From: Pelomonas cellulosilytica
Lineage (GTDB): Bacteria > Pseudomonadota > Gammaproteobacteria > Burkholderiales > Burkholderiaceae_C
DNA: 64,000 nt
Assembly: GCF_021353265.1 (NCBI RefSeq)
Contig: NZ_JAJTWU010000013.1
Span: 1 to 64,000, forward strand
Direction: 5' to 3'
Both the position numbers and the translations under genes were made by a program. Positions 1-8,835 of this stretch are shown here, one piece after another. The notes beneath the pieces are model-generated. The model ran no database searches. It was not told the origin of the DNA and worked only from the letters and a program-made list of their open reading frames with translations. Each line of letters starts with the position of its first letter. Positions within the stretch are counted from its first letter, which is position 1.

Positions 1-121
1 CGTCTTGGGTGCCAATGCCGACCTATCGCGTCAGCCGCTGCTCCACACGTCATGACCGCGCGCTGCTCGCCGGGGCCGTCCCGTCAGCGAGTCGCGTGGA
101 AATGAATTTTGCAGGTCTGAC
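1..121. repeat. 121-bp direct repeat, copy 1
   Basis: This stretch recurs at 670-790 in the same orientation with only about eight mismatches. The match begins at the first base of the window, so the unit may extend further left. The second copy sits inside the IS3 relic. I see no convincing terminal inverted repeats; on the minus strand both copies encode a similar short peptide (beginning VRPAK), probably by chance. Confidence 0.85.
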
Positions 122-266
122 TAAGTAGTCATGATTAGTAACGTGCCTCAGCAGGCTCGCGCCATGAGCTACCAGGCCCGCAATCTGAACTCCGAACCAC
201 CCCGGAGTACAGACGATAGCGTTCAACGTCATCTAGTTCCGGCATGGCATATCCCTGCGTGAATAG

Positions 267-525
267 CTGGCCTACTTCGGCAGCGAGGAGCAGTGCGCGA
301 CGGCGTTCAATGCCCCCCCCCCGCTGGCCCGAGGCATTTCGCTGCCCACGCTGTGATCGCGCCGAGCACTACATCGTCGGTCAGGTGCACGCCGGCTCTT
401 CCAATGCCAGGGCTGCCGTCACCAGACTTCGCTGACTGCTGGCAGCCTGATGGAGCACATCAAGTCGCCGTTGCGCTTGTGGTTCTTGGCGATCTACCCC
501 ATTGGCCGGGCCAAGACCGGGTGGC
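267..525 (+). pseudogene. IS1595-family transposase remnant, frameshifted
   Basis: Reading three frames in succession gives the N-terminal part of an IS1595-type transposase. First comes LAYFGSEEQCATAFNA, then a WPEAFRCPRC zinc-ribbon segment, then LFQCQGCRHQTSLTAGSLME followed by PLRLWFLAIY. The first frame change falls in a run of ten C at 313-322 and the second near 385-395. The zinc-ribbon cysteine pairs and the tryptophan-rich helix are what is known of the N-terminus of this family. The DDE catalytic part is missing, so the element cannot be autonomous. The poly-C frameshift could be a sequencing error, but the missing C-terminal two thirds is not. Confidence 0.7.
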
Positions 526-561
526 CTTGCCCGCGTTTCCCGGATCCCATAGCTGAGACCG

Positions 562-1036
562 TTACGCGGCTTGCCTTTGTTGGGCGGCAAGCCATGCCCT
601 CTCGAACTGCATCGGACTGACGTAGCCCAGCGACGAATGAAGTCGTTGATGGTTATAGAACGTCAGCAGCGTCTTGGGTGCCAATGCCGACCTATCGAGT
701 CAGCCGCTGCTCCACGCGCCATGACCGCACGCTACTCGCCGGGGCCGTCCCGTCAGCGAGTTGCGTGGAAATGGATTTTGCAGGTCTGACCACGTAAGTG
801 ATGTCGCTCGTCCAGACCCGATCCGGTGCGGCCGGGGTGAACTCACGGTTGAGCAGCTTCTCGGCCACCGGCAGGCCGTGATTGCTGTCGGTCGTGGCCT
901 TGAACTTGCGCTTGCCCCGTGCCCGGATGCCGTGCAGCTTCATGAGCTGGCGCACACGTTCCTTGCCCACGCGGATACCGCGTGCCAGCAACTCCTTCCA
1001 CACCCGCGGCCAGCCGTATTCGCCGCGCGACTCTGC
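562..1036 (-). pseudogene. IS3-family orfB transposase remnant with replaced core
   Basis: On the minus strand 1036-792 encodes the HTH_21 region and the start of the integrase core, ending in VWTSDITYV with the first catalytic Asp. 670-562 encodes the typical C-terminus (FYNHQRLHSSLGYVSP, ending in TAA at 562-564). The roughly 120-130 residues that normally lie between, with the second Asp and the Glu, are absent. In their place is the 121-bp segment 670-790 that also occurs at 1-121. No orfA is visible upstream. The element is therefore dead and appears to have suffered a deletion plus insertion or a recombination. Confidence 0.75.
670..790. repeat. 121-bp direct repeat, copy 2 (inside the IS3 relic)
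   Basis: Second copy of the segment at 1-121, about 93 percent identical by eye. It lies exactly between the N-terminal and C-terminal halves of the IS3 orfB relic. Its right edge carries the palindrome GGTCTGACC at 781-789. Confidence 0.8.
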
Positions 1037-1275
1037 AAGCTACGGGTTCACCGAATTTTTACGAAATCGGGCGCTCTCGTTCCCCCCTCCGCCCCCCGTC
1101 AATCCTCATTCTCGATATGCGGATATGCGTATAAGGGGTGATGGGACTTAAGTTCGGTGGATTGGATGGCGGGTCGGCACTCGTTTCGACGGCAGATGTG
1201 CGGCGGTCTCGAGATGGGAACCCATCAACGACATCGCGGGGGCAGCTCACCAAACGAGCCACCTCAGGCAACATA
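1037..1275. other. intergenic stretch between the IS relics and the EPS locus
   Basis: No gene, RNA or clear repeat is seen here. It separates the dead insertion sequences from the last gene of the exopolysaccharide locus. Confidence 0.5.
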
Positions 1276-2079
1276 CTAACTAAAAATAGAAAATTCGTTA
1301 CGCAAGTCCACCCCAACACGACGGTAACGCAGTAAGTACTGACTGGCGCGGAACGGATGCGTGAAAAACTGGCGCGGCGGAGTCGCTACGCGGAATAGAG
1401 CTCCATTGCCACTTGTCGACTGTGCGTTACCGATACGATAGATAGCACCTGGAAACGGAAGGGCAGACAACGGATGACCCGCAATTGCTAGGTCGCGGTG
1501 AATAAAGATGTGGCTACCCAGGCGGCGTTTGATTCCATCCATATCGACCTTTCCATCTTGCTCGAACACGCCAAGAAGGTCTCGTCTAATGATATGGGAA
1601 GTCCCGCACATTTCATGAAATCGTGATTGCAAATAACACCAGCCCCCGCCCGACCACAAATAGCCATCTTCGATATTCCACCCAGCATTCGTGCGATTTT
1701 GAACCACAAACTCAGCCAGCCTGCAACTTACAAAATCATCAAAATCAACAACCATGACGTGACTATCGGACGCCACGGCCCTCACGCCCGCGTAGATCCT
1801 TTGACCTTTGTCCGCACGCACACCGTCGTAATACTCATCGAGCATAGTGGTTCGATCAGGCAAAGCAGGCAACGGCAAATCGACAAACTCTGCACGGCAT
1901 CCCTTGGGCAAATCAGGAAGATCAGCCCCTCTATTGGCGACGACAATGCACTCCCAGCCAGAAACCGTCTGAGCCGCTATGGACGCAAGGGTCTGGCCAA
2001 GATATTTCTTCAATACCGACCAATCCGAAACAGAGCCCTGATGTCGAACTGGAACGATGAATACAAGTGGCGCCGTCAT
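1276..2079 (-). CDS. family 2-like glycosyltransferase (GT-A fold)
   Basis: A 267-residue protein without membrane segments. It opens with a beta strand and alpha/beta alternation as in GT-A enzymes, and has an acidic DFDD motif at about residues 112-115 in the position of the nucleotide-sugar/metal-binding DxD. It would transfer one sugar to the lipid-linked repeat unit on the cytoplasmic face. It is the last gene of the minus-strand exopolysaccharide locus, 44 bases after the flippase. Its GC content is clearly lower than that of the eps genes at 10-18 kb, which suggests a separate acquisition of the specificity genes. The donor and acceptor cannot be told from sequence. The family assignment is moderate because the rest of the protein is divergent. 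Confidence 0.65.
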   Translation of the reverse strand: MTAPLVFIVPVRHQGSVSDWSVLKKYLGQTLASIAAQTVSGWECIVVANRGADLPDLPKGCRAEFVDLPLPALPDRTTMLDEYYDGVRADKGQRIYAGVRAVASDSHVMVVDFDDFVSCRLAEFVVQNRTNAGWNIEDGYLWSGGGWCYLQSRFHEMCGTSHIIRRDLLGVFEQDGKVDMDGIKRRLGSHIFIHRDLAIAGHPLSALPFPGAIYRIGNAQSTSGNGALFRVATPPRQFFTHPFRASQYLLRYRRVGVDLRNEFSIFS

Positions 2080-2123
2080 ATTACCGTATAGTTTCCAAAG
2101 CCTGGGAAGAATGAATCACCAAA

Positions 2124-3587
2124 TTAACGCTTCAGCTTCATTATCTTTATGATGTCTTTCAGGCGCGCACTTGAAGTGCAACCGACAACTGTTGCATACA
2201 CACCTGCACCGCACGCCATCTCCAGTGCAACACTTTGGAGAGGTGAAAGCGTTAGCCCGTTGCGAACACCAAAGACCACCACCGCCATGGCCAGACAGCC
2301 CAAAACAGGTGAAATGAATTGGGCTGCATATTTCGCAGGAGGAACGTCAATCATGCGGCCAACTAAAATTGCCACAACAGGCAGTGTGAGCCAAGTCTTG
2401 ACCGCAATCCCCAAAAATACGGCGGTCAGCCCAAATGGCGCCAACGACACAATGGTTAGAATGGTCAGGATTTGCTGACCAGTTTGATACCAAGTCCAAA
2501 AGCCAACTCGACCTTTCGCTCGGAGCAAAGCCGCCTGAATAATCCCAATGCAGGTGAGCAACCCGATTGAGCAAAATGCTTGCAGGGCGGGAACAGCTTC
2601 AACCCAGTGCGCGCCGAAAATCAATGGAATTGCGTCATGGGCGACTAAAGCAAGCCCAACAAAAATCGGAAAGGCGAAAACTGAAGATAAGAAAGTCGTA
2701 GCCAAAAAAACCTCTCGAAGTTTTTCTGGTTCATCTTGCATCGAAGACAACAAAGGATACGCAACACCCGCAAGCGCACCAGACAATACGTCATTAATTA
2801 TCTGGAATATTCGACGAGAAAAAGCGTAAAGCCCGAGCGCCAAACTATTAAGTAGCGCACCAATCAATAGCTGTTCAAAGTTAATGGCTGTGATCAGTCG
2901 ACCGAAAGAAGCATAGCCTCCGAAGCTTTTTAGCTCTTTGATCGCCTGCCAACTAAAGCGTACCGCAGGCCGCCACGACACGGATGTCCAACTCACAGCA
3001 AAGACTACCGCAGCGCTAACAAGTTGGGATATAACCAGCGCCCAAAGCCCATACCCATAGTAGAGCACGACCAAACAGACCACCATCGATATAACAGAGG
3101 CAATTAGCGTCCGCGTCGCCATCTGTCGAAATTGCATTTGGCGGCTAAGTAACGCAGTCGGTACAACCGTACCAAGATCAAAAATTAACCGCACACCAAC
3201 CACCGGCAATAATTTTGACAGCATTGGCACGCCAAACCACCCAGCCAGCGGGAACGCCAATATTGCGACACCCGCGTAAAGCAACACCCCCCATAGCAAG
3301 CATATCCAGAAAGTGGCATCAAGGTGCTCTGACTTTAAATTAGGCCACTGTATAAGCGCATCACCAAAACCTGCTGGAGAAAATGCTCCAATAGTGGTGA
3401 CTATTGCAACCGAAAAAGCAACAAAGCCAAACTCCTCTGGGCCGATCACCCGCGACACCAGAGAAAATACTATCAAGCTCGACACAGCCGGAACTACTGC
3501 GTTAAAGCCTGACCAAAGAACTCCAGCGAAGGCTCGGCGAGCGCGTCCAGTCTTGTGATGGGATAGATTGCTCTCAGGATCCGTCAT
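2124..3587 (-). CDS. Wzx-type lipopolysaccharide/exopolysaccharide flippase (MOP superfamily)
   Basis: A 487-residue polytopic membrane protein with about 12-14 hydrophobic segments along its whole length, the usual size for WzxC-like oligosaccharide flippases. The N-terminus has the family signature of a first helix followed by VSRVIGPEEFG. It should flip the undecaprenyl-linked repeat unit across the inner membrane before Wzy polymerisation. It starts at ATG 3587 and lies between two glycosyltransferase genes of the same direction. The region is AT-richer than the upstream eps core. A second, decayed flippase-like stretch lies at about 8.0-8.8 kb, so this copy is probably the functional one. 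Confidence 0.85.
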   Translation of the reverse strand: MTDPESNLSHHKTGRARRAFAGVLWSGFNAVVPAVSSLIVFSLVSRVIGPEEFGFVAFSVAIVTTIGAFSPAGFGDALIQWPNLKSEHLDATFWICLLWGVLLYAGVAILAFPLAGWFGVPMLSKLLPVVGVRLIFDLGTVVPTALLSRQMQFRQMATRTLIASVISMVVCLVVLYYGYGLWALVISQLVSAAVVFAVSWTSVSWRPAVRFSWQAIKELKSFGGYASFGRLITAINFEQLLIGALLNSLALGLYAFSRRIFQIINDVLSGALAGVAYPLLSSMQDEPEKLREVFLATTFLSSVFAFPIFVGLALVAHDAIPLIFGAHWVEAVPALQAFCSIGLLTCIGIIQAALLRAKGRVGFWTWYQTGQQILTILTIVSLAPFGLTAVFLGIAVKTWLTLPVVAILVGRMIDVPPAKYAAQFISPVLGCLAMAVVVFGVRNGLTLSPLQSVALEMACGAGVYATVVGCTSSARLKDIIKIMKLKR

Positions 3588-3730
3588 ATTTTCACAAGCG
3601 ACAAATGGGACCTAAATTTAGACGCCCAGCCTCAGCGAATATCGAACTTAGTAAACACTATAGACACGTTCACCTCACAAAGCCGGGCCAATATTGAAGC
3701 CTAGGACTTTGGAAAGACAAGCGAATATCT

Positions 3731-4852
3731 TCAAATACAACCTGCTGGATGCCACCGAGTCAACAACTGCTCGTACTGATCCAATATCTGCGGCCAAGTG
3801 AGGCCGTCCTGGAAGCGGCGCAAGCTGGCCTCGCTCATAGCGGCCAGCACGCCCTGCCGGCCGAGAACTTCGCCGAGGACATTAGAGAACCCATCGGCTG
3901 AAGAGAAATAGCGCGCGCCCTCACCAGCCACCCAGCGATTGAAGCGGTTGTCGTGCGCAATGACCGCATTGCCTGCACCCAGCGCCTCCACTAATGAAGG
4001 ATTGGTGCCCCCCACCTGATGGCCGTGCACATAGGCCGCGCTATGAAAGCGCAACGCTTGCACCACGGGCTTGTCGTAGATGGCGCCAAGAAAACGCACC
4101 TCTGGACCCGCCGCAGCCTTCACTGCGCGGTGATAGGCGTTGGCATCGTTGTAATTGCCCAGCACCGCCAATTGCATGCCGCGCTGGCGTTGGGAGAAGC
4201 CACTAACTACTTCCAGGATAGAGTTCTCCGGCTCCGGCCGCGCCACCAGCGTTAGGTAACGCCCCGGCTCCAGCCCAAGTGCTCGCACTACATCCTCAGG
4301 CATAGCCTTCACGCGGTCGGCACCGTAGGCGATGGTGGTGATCTTGTCGCCACGCACGCGCGAGCTCAGATGCACCTTAATCTCAGGATGGTCTGCCACC
4401 AAGTGGTTACCCAGCCAACACCCCGCCCAGTCATTCAGCCAGAACCAAGTCTTGGCTGCAGCCCCCCACTTGGCGCGCGACCATTCGATGCCATCCATGT
4501 TGATGACATTGGGCACGCCCTTGAGCCGCAGCACGGCGCAGAACACCGCCGTGTTGTATCCGAGAGTGATGCAAAGGTCGCGGTGTTGCGCAGCATGCAG
4601 CGTCGCCTTCCAGTCGAAGACGATCGTGCTCTTCGCGCCGCCCCCAGCCACCGGAATGCGCACGCGTTCCACGCCCTCCCAGCGGTCCTCGAAGATCGGG
4701 CCCGTGCCCTCCTCCTGACAGTAAACGATTACCCGCCATCCCCGACGAACCAAGTGCAACGCCAGGTACTCGGCAAAGGTTTCGAAGCCTCCGTGCGCCG
4801 CCGGCACGCCGCGGGTGCCGAGGATGCGCAAGGTCGGTTGATTGGTCTGCAT
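3731..4852 (-). CDS. GT4-type glycosyltransferase with DUF1972 (rhamnosyltransferase-like)
   Basis: A 373-residue GT-B enzyme. The N-terminus carries the DUF1972 signature (ILGTRGVPAAHGGFETF, residues about 10-27) known from WchF/Cps2T-like rhamnosyl- and related transferases. The C-terminal Rossmann domain has NPSLVEALGAGNAVIAHD, the usual nucleotide-sugar-binding stretch with its Glu. It would extend the lipid-linked repeat unit. It starts at ATG 4852, three bases downstream of the stop of the next glycosyltransferase gene, so the two are surely co-transcribed. Rhamnose as donor is a family-based guess. Confidence 0.82.
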   Translation of the reverse strand: MQTNQPTLRILGTRGVPAAHGGFETFAEYLALHLVRRGWRVIVYCQEEGTGPIFEDRWEGVERVRIPVAGGGAKSTIVFDWKATLHAAQHRDLCITLGYNTAVFCAVLRLKGVPNVINMDGIEWSRAKWGAAAKTWFWLNDWAGCWLGNHLVADHPEIKVHLSSRVRGDKITTIAYGADRVKAMPEDVVRALGLEPGRYLTLVARPEPENSILEVVSGFSQRQRGMQLAVLGNYNDANAYHRAVKAAAGPEVRFLGAIYDKPVVQALRFHSAAYVHGHQVGGTNPSLVEALGAGNAVIAHDNRFNRWVAGEGARYFSSADGFSNVLGEVLGRQGVLAAMSEASLRRFQDGLTWPQILDQYEQLLTRWHPAGCI

Positions 4853-4855
4853 ACG

Positions 4856-6076
4856 TTATTTCCCGTCGCTGTACTTGGAGCGACCGGCCTTTCGAAGATC
4901 GTCATAAACCCGCTCGAAGCTATCGACCTGACTTTCCGCCGAGAAGCGCTGCAACTGGCTGCGCTTACCTTCCGCAGCCAGTCGTTCGCGCAAAGCCGCA
5001 TCGTGTGCAAGCCGATGCAGGGCGTCAGCCAGCGCATCGGCATCACGCGGCGTTACCAACAAGCCGTTCACCTCGTGCTCGACGATATCCAGTAAGCCCC
5101 CGTGCGCTGCGGCGATGACCGGCGCCTTCCCGGCCATGGCTTCGATGGCGACCATACCGAAAGGCTCCGGTTCAATAGACGGCACAACCGCAATATCCGC
5201 AGCACCCCACACCGGACGAATGTCATCAACGAACGGCACAAACGTGACTGCATCGGCGAGTCCTGCAGTGGCCACCTGGTCCAACAGGACCGTGCGCAGT
5301 GCCTCCTGACCAGGCGCCGTATCGCCGACGATGGCGATATGGAGTGCAGACAGCTGCCCCCGCGCCTTTAGTCGCAAAGCGGCCTCGATCAGCAGCCCCT
5401 GGCCCTTCCAATGGTTCAATCGACCGGCCAAAACGACCAACAATTGCCCCGCCTTGGCGCCCGTTCTGCCGCGAAACTGCTGTGCCGCCTCTGCTGTGGC
5501 GTCCTGTTCGGACGGCAGTCCGTTGAAGATCACGACGGACCGATCCTTGAGGCGTGGCTGATGCGAGAGCAACCACCGCTCGGTCAGGGTTGAGTTCGAG
5601 ACTACCTTGTCAGAGCCGACTCGCACCAGCCACGGAAACGCACGGCTGACCAGCCTCGGCGACAGGATGATTTCATGCACGTGCCATAGATGCTTCACGC
5701 GGCGGCGCCACGCCCACGCGGCGCCACCCAACACCGCCAGCGTGTTCGAGTGAACCACGGCAACCTCGCGCCCCGCGACTACGCGGTCATAGTCGCGCAC
5801 GGCGGCAAGCATCTGCCCCAGCAATCCGAGCAGCCCCAGCGGCGTGAACACTGCGCGCTTGACCTTCGCAATCGCCGCGACATGGACTTCCACGCCGGCC
5901 TCGCGCAATGCGGCAAACAAAGGCCCGTGCTCGGGCAGCACAACGATGGGCCAAAACCGCCCCCGGCTCAAAAGTCCCTTCACCAAATACAAAAGCACCT
6001 TGTCAGAGCCATACATCTCGGCTGCCTGATGTACGAACAGCACATTCCGTCGCAAGATACCGCCAGATTCGCTCAT
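4856..6076 (-). CDS. GT4 family glycosyltransferase
   Basis: A 406-residue GT-B glycosyltransferase. The C-terminal domain shows VVPSIEPEPFGMVAIEAMA with the E-x7-E motif of the GT4 family, followed by the VIAAAHGG loop. I chose ATG 6076 because the longer frame only begins at a TTG inside the preceding gene, and the short form leaves seven bases between the genes. It acts in the cytoplasm on the growing repeat unit. Its gene is packed between the DUF1972 glycosyltransferase and the WbsX-like gene, all in one operon. Confidence 0.82.
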   Translation of the reverse strand: MSESGGILRRNVLFVHQAAEMYGSDKVLLYLVKGLLSRGRFWPIVVLPEHGPLFAALREAGVEVHVAAIAKVKRAVFTPLGLLGLLGQMLAAVRDYDRVVAGREVAVVHSNTLAVLGGAAWAWRRRVKHLWHVHEIILSPRLVSRAFPWLVRVGSDKVVSNSTLTERWLLSHQPRLKDRSVVIFNGLPSEQDATAEAAQQFRGRTGAKAGQLLVVLAGRLNHWKGQGLLIEAALRLKARGQLSALHIAIVGDTAPGQEALRTVLLDQVATAGLADAVTFVPFVDDIRPVWGAADIAVVPSIEPEPFGMVAIEAMAGKAPVIAAAHGGLLDIVEHEVNGLLVTPRDADALADALHRLAHDAALRERLAAEGKRSQLQRFSAESQVDSFERVYDDLRKAGRSKYSDGK

Positions 6077-6083
6077 GTAGTTC

Positions 6084-7112
6084 TCACTTCTCGCCGCCCC
6101 CAAAAATTGTGCGGACCTTTTCCAGGTAAGTGAATCCGTTGGCCTTGGTGGGCTCTATGTAGGAACCTTCACCAAACTCATTCCAGCAACAGATGACACC
6201 GAGGCGGCGGGTCTGCGACGGATTCGCGTCCATGAACTCGCGTGCTGCACGCAGATGCTCTTCAAAGGTTGCGGGATCACCACCGGAAAAGTCATGTCCG
6301 CGGTCCTTGCTGCCACCCCAAGGGCGCCTATCCCAACCTTGCGTCATCGGCACGATGTAAGGGATGCCGTGGCGGCCGGCCTGGAATTGCCAAATCTTTC
6401 TGTAGTCAGCCACCAGCTCCGCATAACTTTGAGATGGCCGATTCAGGCCTGGATAGTTATAGGCCGACATCGCGTCATAACCGAACGTCGACGCCCTGGG
6501 CGTGGTGAACGTGCCGCTCACGAAGAAGATGGGCGGCAGTCCTGCTGTTCGCATCATCTCCTGCGCCTTGGCGATGAGCTTAGACACATCCATGTCGAAA
6601 CGGCGCGCACGCTCATTTAGGTTCTGGTGATCCAGGATGAACACGACAGGCCGGCCGTCCACCTTGAACGTCTCCGGCCGGCGAAAATAGTTATCGATCC
6701 AATACTGCACCATGGCAGAGAAATCCGCTGCCGACGTAGGCGCCTGGTCATGGTTGGCCCACAGCAGCGCGAAGGGCACTCGACTACGGTTCGGGGCTGC
6801 GAAATAGGCACGCAGGCTGTGCTCCAGAAACGGCCTGCCCCCGCCCCAATACCAGTCAAACGCCACGTAGCTCAGACCATAGTCATGCATCCAGCCCAGT
6901 TGCCGGTTCATGACCTCGACCGCCCCGTCGTCATACCAGCCCAGCATCGGTTCACGCTCCTTGAACGCCTTCAACCGCTGCCATGGCTCCTTGGCCGGGG
7001 CCCCGTTTTGGCTATCACGCCAGCCTGGGAAGTAGTAAACCCCTACTTGATACTGTGCGTGCGCATTGCATGAGAGCATAAATGCAAGCAAGAGAGCAGA
7101 AAAGGCTTTCAT
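6084..7112 (-). CDS. WbsX/GH99-like protein with signal peptide
   Basis: A 342-residue protein that starts at ATG 7112 behind a good GGAGG site. It begins with a hydrophobic signal peptide (about 19 residues, possible cleavage after NAHA). The mature part has the WbsX/GH99-like fold markers: VGVYYFPGW near the start, YVAFDWYWGGG, and WNEFGEGSYIEPT near the end. Family members are annotated either as glycosyltransferase WbsX or as GH99-type endo-mannosidase-like hydrolases. The signal peptide argues for a periplasmic or exported place of action, so a glycoside hydrolase acting on the polymer seems more likely than a cytoplasmic transferase. It lies inside the eps operon. Confidence 0.75.
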   Translation of the reverse strand: MKAFSALLLAFMLSCNAHAQYQVGVYYFPGWRDSQNGAPAKEPWQRLKAFKEREPMLGWYDDGAVEVMNRQLGWMHDYGLSYVAFDWYWGGGRPFLEHSLRAYFAAPNRSRVPFALLWANHDQAPTSAADFSAMVQYWIDNYFRRPETFKVDGRPVVFILDHQNLNERARRFDMDVSKLIAKAQEMMRTAGLPPIFFVSGTFTTPRASTFGYDAMSAYNYPGLNRPSQSYAELVADYRKIWQFQAGRHGIPYIVPMTQGWDRRPWGGSKDRGHDFSGGDPATFEEHLRAAREFMDANPSQTRRLGVICCWNEFGEGSYIEPTKANGFTYLEKVRTIFGGGEK

Positions 7113-7132
7113 CCGACCTCCGTTTCCGGCAA

Positions 7133-7984
7133 TTACTGCTGAGCAATCGCCTCAAGATAAGACGTGCGGCCTGCTGAAACACGTTGAAAAGTAGGCTTAG
7201 AGCGAATAGCAAGTCGCATCATAAAAAGCGCTATAGACGCTCTAGTGGCTACACCGCATTTTGCGCTGGAAAGAGTTTTCTCTATATAAGCGCCAACACC
7301 TTCGTCGTAGAAATGTTCCAACTTTCGATAATCCTCGGCCGAACGCCCGTGGTTGTGCCGCACTCGCACCTCTGGGGAATACTTACCATTCCAACCACTT
7401 AAAAGGAACCGCATCGCAAGCTCGAGATCCTCACCTGCAAAACGGGCGCCTGCGCCGAATATCGGATCAAAGAGCCCAACGCCGCCTCGAATCGGGTGCA
7501 GCCTGAAAGCCATATTAGAACCTTGCACAAAACCGGGCTGCAAAAACCAAGGCTTTCGGAAATATAGCGGCGTGGATCGGTAGAAGTAGCAGCACAAGTA
7601 ATCCAGCGGATTAAAAAGATCTATCCGACCGGCAACAAATCCCAGCTGCTGATCTTCGAACTCTCGATCTAGCGCCTCAAGAGCATTGACATCGACCAAG
7701 CAATCATCGTCAGTAAAAAAAGCAATCTCCCCTGCGGCAATGGCTACAGCAGCGTTCCTACCATGCCCGTTACCTCGCTTTTCTTCATAGATTACGCGAC
7801 TCGGGATCGGGAGCTTCGATAGCGCACGTCGCGCGGCATCGGAAGTGTCATCAGATGAACCGTTGTCCACAACGATGATTTCCCAAGGCTTACGGAATCT
7901 ACATTCGCCCAGGGAAGCAATTGCAGCCAGCAATGAATCTCTACGATTCTTTGTGCAAATGATTACAGAAAGCCGCATCGCCAT
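7133..7984 (-). CDS. GT2 family glycosyltransferase
   Basis: A 283-residue GT-A enzyme with a clear GT2 start (SVIICTKNR at residues 5-13), the VDNGSSDDT nucleotide-binding stretch, and FFTDDDCLVD at about residues 89-98 as the metal-binding DxD. ATG 7984 is used; a second ATG six bases downstream is equally possible. It belongs to the lower-GC distal part of the exopolysaccharide locus and lies 20 bases upstream of the WbsX-like gene. Confidence 0.85.
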   Translation of the reverse strand: MAMRLSVIICTKNRRDSLLAAIASLGECRFRKPWEIIVVDNGSSDDTSDAARRALSKLPIPSRVIYEEKRGNGHGRNAAVAIAAGEIAFFTDDDCLVDVNALEALDREFEDQQLGFVAGRIDLFNPLDYLCCYFYRSTPLYFRKPWFLQPGFVQGSNMAFRLHPIRGGVGLFDPIFGAGARFAGEDLELAMRFLLSGWNGKYSPEVRVRHNHGRSAEDYRKLEHFYDEGVGAYIEKTLSSAKCGVATRASIALFMMRLAIRSKPTFQRVSAGRTSYLEAIAQQ

Positions 7985-8835
7985 TTCAGCCTTCCCGAAT
8001 GGTTATTAACAAAATATGCACAGTCCAACGATCCAACGTCGCCGAAATACCGAAATCGACACAACAGTCGCGAGCAATAATGGAATACCGCTCGCCACGC
8101 TGAGCGCCCAACCATGCAAAACAGAAATCAGCTACGCCTTGAATCAACGCAGCCCAAAGGACGTCTGCAGCCCGAAACCAAAAATCAAAAAAGCTCTACA
8201 AACAGGAATGCACTCACCTCGTTTTGGCCAAATTTTTCCCGCGCAACCAAGTCGGCTGCAACGAAAATAAATAACGCAGCGGCGCAACAAATAAGGCAGA
8301 ACAATCAACCCAAGCCAAGAATCACGATCTTGGATGGATAGGATCAACGACGAAAGACTCCGTCATAGCGCTGACGGTTTGCAGGCGGGAGATCGAGGGA
8401 TCTTCACTTGCGTGCAAATGCAACAACCATAAGACCATCTAGAAATAGGCGGGCAGCGAGCGAGAATCTATCAGCACAATAGTTTGTGCTGGTTTTCCTT
8501 TGAGGGCAATAACCGCTCTAAAAGCGAAGTCAAGCTCGCACACGAAAGTACACGACATGCTGATCGCGTTGCGACCGAAGCCAGTTACTGCAAATCGACA
8601 TTTGCCGTTTGAACGACCAGCTCCGGGATAACAGCCAAGCCAAAACACTGGCTTGACCAACTATCGCCACTGAGTCGACACAATCAGCGCAGGCTGCCGG
8701 TCCGAAGATTCGCGCGACGAAAAGGAACGAGATCAACCCGGCGATGGTGTGAAACCCGAATTGCGCAATAGGCAGAAAACGCCCCTTGGCCGTGGCCTTA
8801 ATCCCGTCCATTCGTGAATCAAGCCGAAGCAACAA
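7985..8835 (-). pseudogene. probable decayed second flippase (Wzx-like)
   Basis: No intact gene fills this 850-base stretch. The minus strand from about 8811 encodes an N-terminus like that of Wzx flippases (amphipathic start, then AGLISFLFVARIFGPA). The reading frame then becomes nonsensical and stops. Hydrophobic flippase-like pieces continue in other frames to about 8.0 kb (for example ALFIFVAADLVARE). Composition is AT-rich as in the neighbouring specificity genes. I infer a flippase gene broken by several frameshifts and stops; only the N-terminal piece is reasonably supported. The putative start overlaps the end of the pyruvyltransferase gene. Confidence 0.4.
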
